Shown: piece after piece, positions 38,640 through 47,500 of the stretch
Layout of the letters: the number at the start of each line of letters is the position of its first letter
Numbering within the stretch: position 1 is the stretch's first letter
Source: Ostrinia nubilalis
Lineage: Eukaryota > Arthropoda > Insecta > Lepidoptera > Crambidae
Direction of reading: 5' to 3'
NCBI RefSeq assembly: GCF_963855985.1
Contig: NC_087109.1
Span: 4,174,001-4,238,000 of the forward strand
DNA: 64,000 nucleotides
The notes under the pieces: generated by a model
Database searches by the model: none
The model's input: only the letters and a program-made list of their open reading frames with translations
Told to the model about the DNA's origin: nothing
Made by a program: the position numbers and the translations under genes

Positions 38640-38960
38640 ATAGGAGTTTGTTATCTCGTGTCAGATGTAAATGGTGAAAAGAAAACTCATGATTCGTGGT
38701 ATTTTTATGTAATATGTAGGTATTTTATAAAAGTGGAACCCCGAGTGATCTCCAAAACCCATTCTATTATTATATACGATTCGGCTTCGATATCTATAAT
38801 ACAATAGGAGTTTATTTCATGTGTCAGATGACAAGGGTGGAAACAACCTACGATTCATGTTGTTTATTTACGTGCAATATGTGGGCATATTGTAAAAGTG
38901 GAATGCCGAGTTGTATTTCTGAAACTTGTTCTATTATTTTATACTATTTGGCTGCGACTC
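38640..38960 (+). repeat. diverged ~170-bp tandem duplication
   Basis: ggagtttgttatctcgtgtc ... tgatctccaaaacccattct corresponds to ggagtttatttcatgtgtca ... tgtatttctgaaacttgttc, followed by ctattattttatac in both. It is old and non-coding. Confidence 0.6.
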
Positions 38961-40914
38961 GGCGTGACGACAATACAAAACATTTTTCGCGAATCGGTGT
39001 TCATACATTCACACAATACATTAGACGCCATGTTGTCATAAACGACATATTATAAAATCGCTGTGATTTAATATTCTTAATCATTAATTTTATGGCAAGT
39101 GTCCATCAGGAATCATTGTTCTTACACACAGAATCGTATTATTTCGCTTTCGGGTAGTAATATGTCAAAATTGTTGGTTCTTTAGGCGAACAATGTATGG
39201 AGAACGAACATTGTCCTTTAAAATCCTCCAAAAAGTACAGTCATTGCCCATTACTTACACTAATTGCCCACATCAAAGCACAGTAATTGCCCAGTTTCTT
39301 AAAACAAAATAATCTATTTTAAAATGACAAAATAGGCTTTAAATAAACAAAACAAAACATTAAACTTAAATTCTAGTAGTACAGTCTTCAAAATTTCAAA
39401 ATAAATTGCGTTTGGCCTATCAAATATTTCTTGAGCTGATGTTGATGACTCAGAATCGGTAGAGATCATCTACTTCAAAACATAGACGAAGCAAAAATTT
39501 GAATTTTATATATAAATTTTATATGTATTTATTTTTTATCTTCTTTGATATCAGTTCAAGTGGTTGCTCAGAATGTTCCATTAGCTGTTGGTTATTCTTC
39601 CCTAAAGTTGTATCTGTTTCCGTACAATTAACATTTTCACTAGTAGCTTCAACGTAGGATTTTCATTTTTTGTATTTGCGTTTGAATTTTTATCAATTTT
39701 TTCAAGCCAAACCATATTTTTCAGCAATTTATCTTGTAGATAAATTGTTCGATATATCTTGTACAGCTTCAATCGCTATTTGCAAATTCTCTATGCTATA
39801 TTGAACTTTTGGAGTCTTTGGCATACTGAAAATGAAACATTAAAAGCCATTTCAATATTTATGCCTGTAAATTGCAAAACAAGTCTAGCAATAAGCAACT
39901 TAAACACTGCTACTGCATGGTGGTAACACTCTAATAATAATTGCCCTGGTCAATAACTATACATTAACATATGGCAATAACTGAAATGATGGTGGGCAAT
40001 AACTAAGAATATACAGATTTACGTGCAGTGATTACCCACCGTTAAAATGACCGTTAGAAATCAAATTTTATCAGTTATTTTCATTGACAATAGAGGAAAC
40101 ACTTATAATTTCATCATGACTATACACCATTAGTTGAATATTAAATAACTTGCAAAAAAAAATTAACCTCTAAGCAAGTAATTCCTTAGTAAAATTGTTA
40201 AAGTCTTTACCTGTTTGAGTAACATTTTCACCCGTCTTGACAAAATCCGTCATAACTGTTTTTTTTTAGTGTTTCCTATTGTAAATTTTAAATCTACTGT
40301 ACATTGATCTCGGAGCCATCTACTTAGTAAATTCAAATCTAACTAGAGTGATTCAAACTCAGCTCCTGACAATATTATTCTTAAAGCGGGCAATCACTAC
40401 CAGTGGGCAATCACTCTCTGGTTTACCCTACAATTTTAATAATATAATAATTCATGTTTATTTACAATTAATTTATAAGACAGCATTTTGAATATTGTTT
40501 AAAGTTATTTAATCATGTTACAAAAATAAATATTGCTTAATTTTAACACCGCGTTTATTTTATAGGCTTTTCTTTCCCCCACTCCGTTACCGAAGCTATG
40601 ACGGTGTTAAACGGATCGAGAAATGGCAGTCGCTATTTAGACTGTAACACAGACGGTTGTTTTCTGTAATGCGGAGTAGTACAAATATTTCGCATAATCG
40701 CGTACAAAAGTTACCAATAAATTCACTTAACATCATCAAGAAGTCAAGGCACACATAGTTTTTTGACACTACACTTCGTCCATTAAAACGTAAGATTTTA
40801 TACAATTTCCGCTGTGACTACTCTGGACTAGTTCTAAGAGCAATAAGTGAGCTACACTAAATTTTTTGGTCCAAAATCGCCACAATTTCACTTAAAAGCC
40901 GAATCTTCATCAAA

Positions 40915-41160
40915 TTCTGCTCCAAATGGCGGTAGATGAGCTTCACCCGGCATCCTCAACCACAGAAGAGGCTATCTTAGAACTAGAGATGTTATGGATA
41001 TGTAGTTTTAGTTATGGATACGGTTACGGATATAAGAATAATATTATACCGGTTTCGGTTACGGATATTTTTATATTTCGGATATCCGAAAGTTTCGGTT
41101 AAGGTTACGGATATCCATAACATCCCTGCTTAGAACCAACTGCCGATACACAACACACTA
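40915..41160 (-). mobile_element. SINE fragment split by a hAT MITE
   Basis: gagcttcacccggcatcctc ... aggctatcttagaac continues after the insertion with caactgccgatacac; the same order without a gap is seen in the SINE at 32826-32900. Confidence 0.7.
40984..41128. mobile_element. hAT MITE with perfect 8-bp TSD CTTAGAAC
   Basis: The ends are tagagatgttatggatat and atatccataacatccctg. cttagaac lies immediately before and after. The inside is made of ggttacggatat-like short repeats. Confidence 0.88.
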
Positions 41161-41300
41161 GTTTTTGGAGCGAAAAAATTACACCACACTTATTTTGTTC
41201 GAAAAAGTCTTCCATAATTCACTGTCTACAGCCGAATCTTCCTCAAATTCTGCTCCAAATGCCGATCAATGTTGTCGATGTCCCCCGACAGCTCGTGACG

Positions 41301-41531
41301 TCAGGCCTGGTGGTCGCCGGCCGCTGCTAATGCCTCTCTGTTCTCATACGCCCAGAAGCCATGTAATTCCAGCAGTATGGACACGGCTGTGTGCCCGTGG
41401 CCGCTTCGGACCAAATCTTGGAGCGTGATACGCGAAGGGTGCTGCGGTCGGATCATGTCGAAGATTTCGTCTTTGACGTCGTCGAAGTTCACCGGCTCGG
41501 CGCCGTGGGCGATCATTTGCTCTTGGATTGC
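41301..41531 (-). CDS. PPP2R3C: PPP2R3C exon 7 (last)
   Basis: The acceptor (- strand) is aactttccag; it enters in phase 0 and ends TGA at 41303-41301. It encodes AIQEQMIAHGAEPVNFDDVK to ENREALAAAGDHQA. No clear polyadenylation signal is seen just downstream; the nearest AATAAA on this strand is about 0.75 kb away near 40555. Confidence 0.94.
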   Translation of the reverse strand, partial: AIQEQMIAHGAEPVNFDDVKDEIFDMIRPQHPSRITLQDLVRSGHGHTAVSILLELHGFWAYENREALAAAGDHQA

Positions 41532-44500
41532 CTGGAAAGTTATAAAAGATACTCTTTATTTTCTGAAGAAAGTGATAACTGGACCTTTTCTACAGCAAAT
41601 TAAGAGCAATCCAATTTTGCGGGATACAGTAATCTAGGATTCCGCAAAACTGGACTGTCGAGTGACCACACAAAATATTCGAGCGATTCGGTTCTTTGCA
41701 AACGGGTATATTTCCTTGTCTTTCGGACACTGAAAACGGGTATATCTCCTTGTCTTATGGACAATGTCCCCTTGTCTCTCGGACAATGTCCCCTTGTCTC
41801 TCGGACAATGTGCCCCTTGTCTCTCGGACAATGTTACCTTGTCTCTCAGACAATGTGCCTCTTGTCTCTCGGAAAATGTCCCCTTCTCACTCAGACAATG
41901 TCCCTTGTCTCTCGGACAATGTGCCCCTTGTCTCTCGGACAATGCACCCCTTGTCTTTCGGACAATACCACCTTACCTTGAAGAAATAATTCAGCGTGAA
42001 GGCGTCCAGATACCCCTGCGAGTTGATATCCAACACTCGGAACAGATACGCCAGGGCTGCCGGCTGTTTCCTGTTCTCCAGGGCTAGCACCAGGTCTAAG
42101 TAGGACTTGTAGTCCATCTCCCCGTTATTATATCAGGCACTGAGTTGCATTTAAAGTAATATTGGGACATGCAAAAGAAAATAAATACCTACACATTTTG
42201 GGGAAATGTCTCCTAATCTTTCGGGATATATCTCCTTGTCTTTTGGGCAATATTACCTTGTCTCTCGGAAAATGTCCCCTTGTCTCTTAGACAATGTACC
42301 CCTTGTCTCTCAGACAATATCCCCATGTCTCTCTGACAATGTGCCCCTTGTAGCTCGGGAAATGTGCCCCTTGTCTCCCGGACAATGTGCCCCTTGTCTT
42401 TCGGACAATACCACCTTACCTTGAAGAAATAATTCAGCGTGAAAGCGTCCAGATACCCCTGCGAGTTGATGTCCAACACCCGGAACAGATACGCCAGGGC
42501 TGCCGGCTGTTTCCTGTTCTCCAGGGCTAGCACCAGGTCTAAGTAGGTCTTGTAGTCCATCTCCCCGTTATTATATCAGGCACTGAGTTGCATTTAAAGT
42601 AATATTGGGACGTGCAAAAGAAAATACATACCTACACATTTTGGGGAAATGTCTCCTGATCTTTCGGGATATATCTCCTTGTCTTTCGGGCTATATCTCC
42701 TTGTGTCTCGGACAATGTGCCCCTTGTCTGTCAGACAATGTGCCCCTTGTCTCTCCGACAATGTGCCCCTTGTCTCTCGAACAATGTCCCCCCCTTGTCT
42801 CTCAGACAATGTGCCCCTTGTCTCTCAGACGATATCACCTTACCTTGAAGAAATAATTCAGCGTGAAAGCGTCCAGATACCCCTGCGAGTTGATGTCCAA
42901 CACTCGGAACAGATACGCCAGGGCTGCCGGCTGTTTTCTGTTTTCCAGGGCTAACACCAGGTCTAAGTAGGTCTTGTAGTCCATTTCCCCGTCGTACGTC
43001 AGGCATTGCTGGAAGACGCGTTGAAGGAACGCGCGGGTTAGCGTGCCTGAACCGTAGCTGTAAAAAACAAATTCGAATTCTTTATTACACTAGCTTTTGC
43101 ACGCGGTTTCACCCGCGTAAAATTTAGTTTGTCACATATCGTCATAATTTATAGCCTATATATTATTCTGGGTTATAAACAATGATACTGTAAAGTTTCA
43201 TTAAAACCGTTCAGTAGTTTTTGCGTGAAAGAGTAACAAACATGCAGACATCCAAACATCCAGACATCCAAACTTTCGCATTTATAATATTAGTAGGATG
43301 GACCAACAGGGAGTATGCAAGGTATACACAATTTATTACATGTATGTATGGATCAAATGATTCTCAATAATTAAATTTTTAATTTTTGTTATCCTAAGGA
43401 ATGAAAATTAGCGCATTCACCGAACAATTATTGATCTTACAGGCGCCGTACTGGCCGACTTGAGATCCGAGGAACGCTGACACTGCAGCTATTTTGAACT
43501 TTGTTGCTGTTGGACCATTAATTACCCCTCGTGGGTTCACTTCAATAGTCGAGCGGCGGCGGGGATCGAACCTGTGTTCCTCGGATCACGAGTCCACCGT
43601 TCGGGTATCGTCGCTTCTTTCCTAGGCTAGTTTTCTAAAAAAAAACTTAGTCAATTACACTATCAAAAAATATTGGACACGCATATTTTTATTTGTCAGT
43701 CAAACAAATAATTACGAAGTTATGGTGCGTTGAAGTTCCGCCTGACGTCACAAAGTGCTACACTTTTAAGCACGCCTTGACGTCACGGGCCTCTTCTTAT
43801 AGGCGCGGTTTATCTCTTTCATTTTCATTAGATTGAAAAAGGCAAAAATACTTGTCGAGTATTTTTCGAAAAGTTAACTGACGGACTAATTCAAACTCTT
43901 GTTTTTTGCCCAGGAAACATCCCTGTGCCCCGATTACGCTAATTTTTAACGTCTCCAATACATACGCGCTACATATGTTTTTCATTCCAGCTGAGGTGCA
44001 AATTTGGTATCACGGTAATGGACGTACCTTCCTAGTATTTTCATGTCACATGAGATATTTAGCTTTACGTTTACGTCTATGCTTCGTTTCAACTAGCTGT
44101 CAAAACGACACCGCGATACGATTTGTCAAAACAGCTGATGTTCGTTCGTCGTCCGGGCACGATGAAGATGAAAATTTTTAGCGTAAAAGGGGGCCCCCTT
44201 GACAAGTACATATTGGCTCTGTCAGTAACTCACCCAGCCAGCTCGTTGATACTCAGCATACCATTGTGGTCCCTGTCCAGGTTGAGATACTGGCCGTAGA
44301 CTCTGAGGGCGGACGCTGCACTGAACCAGTTCTGTTCTTGCAGCTCCATTGGGAGGTCTTCCTCGCGCAGCTGGAATGAGGGTAGTTTACTATTAATAAT
44401 AATATAAGCCTTTATTACTGGGTTACAAGGTATTTTACAACATTAACATTTCATTTTACAATTTAGTTGCACTCATCTCCAGTTTGTCCTTGGACATAGG

Positions 44501-47500
44501 CCTCCTCCAATGATCTCCAATGGCCTCCTCCAAGTTTACTATTACTATTGATTAACCTAGCATTATTATTTGAGGTCTCTAAATACAAGAAAAAAAGAAA
44601 AGATAAATAAATAGAAGGCTTTAGTATGAATAGCGCAAATATGTCAAAAGATACCCAATAACGATTTTTTTGGTCGTTTAGGTCTGCTATAGTCCGATCG
44701 CCGAGCACGTTGAATTTCGTCCAATGACCCCAAGCTTGTGCATAATTATATTGCTGTTACGCTCGCACACTCACTGCGGCCGCCCGTCGCACAGTCGCAA
44801 CAGCAATATAATTACGGGCGAGTGATAAGGATGGGTAGCTTGGGGTCATTGGACGAAATTCTACATGCTCGTGGACCGGACTTTAGCAATATTGTAAACG
44901 AATGAGGTGTAGACGGAGAATGTGAATGTTTATTTTCACTTACGAACGAGAGAAATAATGAAGAACGTAAAGAATAAATGGCAAATGAAGGTAAATACAA
45001 TTTTGTAGTGTGAACTAATGACGTAAGCTTGGTCGTAAGTCGACGTAATGATTATGGTCGTGTTTACTACTGGCGATTAAGATTCGCTAGTGGCAAAAAA
45101 TTGGCGCCAACTAAGTAGTAATTTTTACATGCAACGACGCGCACGCACAGGTGACTTGTCACCGTGACAACATATCTCTCTTTTTCTCTTTATTGGTGTA
45201 AAAGAAACAGATATACAATCACGGATAATATTGTCACAGCGACATAAATCACCCTCACGCACGGGAGACTTTGACCCTAACGCTTACCTCTAGCAAATCA
45301 TCCAAGAAAGAACACGACAGCACGTCCTGTATCCTAACACGCCCCACCCTGAGAGGGTCCAGGAAAAACAGAAACTTCCTGGCTGCGGTGCACACGTAGA
45401 ACGAGCTGAAGGAAGAGTCCAGCCCGTCTAGAGCTGCCAGAGACGGAACCAGCTCTGCTATGTAGCTCTCTAGATCCTGAAAAACACAACCAGATATGTC
45501 ACAAGTAACAACCTTTGTCAACTGGACGTTCACCCACAAGGTAGAACGACGACTTGATAAAGGTAGAGGGCGGGCAGGGTAGAAGGCGCTGGATGCAGGC
45601 CGCTACCAACCGTGAAATGTGGAAGTCATTGGTGGAGGCCTATGTTGAAATCAAATCAAAAATATTTTATTCGTTTTAGACCACTGGTGGCACTTATGAA
45701 CGTAAAAATATAGTAAATAAAAAAAAGGTAGCCCTTATGGGGCACTTTACATGTCTCCTTGTCTTTTGGGCCCTATCAGTGCTTCGAGACAAACATATGG
45801 CAAGTGCTGAGAAGAAACGCCGGAACAAACTCAGTCACCACTAGTTGTTCTGCAGTGGATGGAAATGATGATGATGAACCTTTGTCAATGCTACGATTCA
45901 ACATCAAAACATGTTAATAAACCTCTTGGCCTTATTAAAATCATTTAAAGTGACACTATCAAATTGAAGCAGTAATATTTTTAGTCTCTCGCAATTTCAT
46001 TGCGGGGTTTTCCTTCAATACAAGTGATGTAAATAATGCTCGGAGCTTCCCTATGTGTTCGAATCAGAATGAGAAGGCTGGGACAGGAAAATTCTTGAGC
46101 CGGAAAACGTAGCGTGGGCAGGCCTCCCACTAGGTGGACCGACGATCTGGTGAAGGACGCGGGAAGTGCTTGGATGCGAGCGGCGCAGGATCGGTTTTCG
46201 TGGAACTCCTTGGGGGAGGCCTTAGTCCAGCAGTGTACTATCGGCAACAGTGTTAACTGCCCATAATCATTGCCAGTCATGTCATCTCGTTCTATCGCAA
46301 AGAATCACCATTTGATGAGAGCGAGAGCAAAAACGGAAATGGATAGTTAACAGTGTGGCTGTGTGTACGTCTTTCGGCTGAAACGAACGAAATAATACAG
46401 GTAGAAATAAACTTCCAACAAGAAAATTCCATTGGTACCTACTGTTTTAGTTTTTATCAAAACCTGCTTAGAGTAACCTTTCAGCATTTTACATAAATAA
46501 AGTTTCCGATTTGATAGAACACATTTACAAATCGTCTCATACTCACATGTTCCGTAAGGTATCCCTGCCCAGTGACGTCATACAGCGACAGCCCGATCCT
46601 TGTCTGCTGTAGCCACACGCGTCTCATGACGTAGTTGAAGAGAGACACGCCACGCACTCGGCCCATGCTGCCTTCGGCCGCTTGCAGACGACCAAACACT
46701 TCTGCGGTGAAGTATGGCCTGGAATATGGTATTTTATTGAAATGGTTGATGAAGGAAGCAAATATTTTACAAGTAGGTAGCTCCTGGCTATATTTTCTCA
46801 TTTATGCACCATACTTTCTTTTAACTGTAAAGATAATTAGTATTTTAGGTTACAGTTATGTGGAAATCTCTTCGGCCATTACTCATGTTATTTAGGATCA
46901 GCGCCCCATATCTGGTCTGGCCTGGAGACCATCCAACCAGAATCTAAGTAAGCCTTTACTGACACCATACATTATTTACTGAACTGCTAGATAAAATGTT
47001 ATAATAATGTGCTTGCCTACAATCATAAATGAGTATTTCTCAAAAAAAATGTACATTTTGAAAAAAAAAAGTGTGCTTTGAAACAGTTCAAAAGTTTTAT
47101 ATTTATAAATCATCACACAAAAAAAACACACACACAATTTTGAAGTATGAATATTAATCTTTAAGATAACGAAGAATTATAGCTATAATCCTACTTATTA
47201 CCAAATATTTAGATATTTTAAAAATAGTCCTTTTTTACCTTTCATACAAAAACCTGTTTGCCACCCTAGCTTTTTCATGTATTTTTGTTTCATAAAATGC
47301 GATACGTAACTAAATTATTGTAAATTTCTTTGTATTATCGTTCTACAGTAATCGCAGTTTCTGTATCAAATTGATTTTCTATGGGGTGTCATAATGAATT
47401 GGCAATTTAAAGCAAAAAAACAAATTGAGTCGCTCTCATTTACTATTTCGTTATTTACTCTTTAGTTACGATTTATTTCTACTTTCCCATGGTTTCTGAA

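Larger units (their letters stand above)
35329..40431. mobile_element. ~5.1 kb element with 12-bp TIR GTAGGGTAAACC and ATTGCCCA subterminal repeats
   Basis: The left end is gtagggtaaaccgtatagct then attgcccact; the right end reads, inverted, gtagggtaaaccagagagtg then attgcccact and attgcccgct. More ATTGCCCA motifs cluster at 39240-39300 and 39930-40000. MITE G, two LINE fragments and a SINE tail lie inside. An inverted pair of ~100-bp degenerate coding-like pieces (37497-37605 and 38475-38580) flanks the LINEs. I recognise no transposase. It occupies most of the intergenic gap between the 3' ends of OPLAH and PPP2R3C. Confidence 0.55.
41532..42843 (-). repeat. PPP2R3C intron 6: exon-6 copies plus G-run minisatellite
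   Basis: The intron starts with a minisatellite (42658-42835). Two units of 424-443 bp follow, each with an exon-6 3'-part copy, its GTAAGG donor and another minisatellite (42215-42412 and 41703-41968). The sense-strand unit is about 22-23 nt, gagagacaaggggcacattg-like, with one GGGG per unit. The ~97 bp before each copy (cgtcccaatattactttaaa or similar) are near-identical. ORFs through the minisatellite (SERQGAHCPRDKG) are not genes. Confidence 0.93.

Noticed and set aside
41634..42809. ORFs rich in SERQGAHCPRDKG or SLGQCPLVSRT
   Set aside because: These are translations of the PPP2R3C intron-6 minisatellite on either strand; only the exon-6 copies inside match a protein family.
43740..43790. 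Two TGACGTCA sites as a CRE enhancer
   Set aside because: They lie in an intron next to repeats, with no other support; an 8-mer pair alone is not enough.
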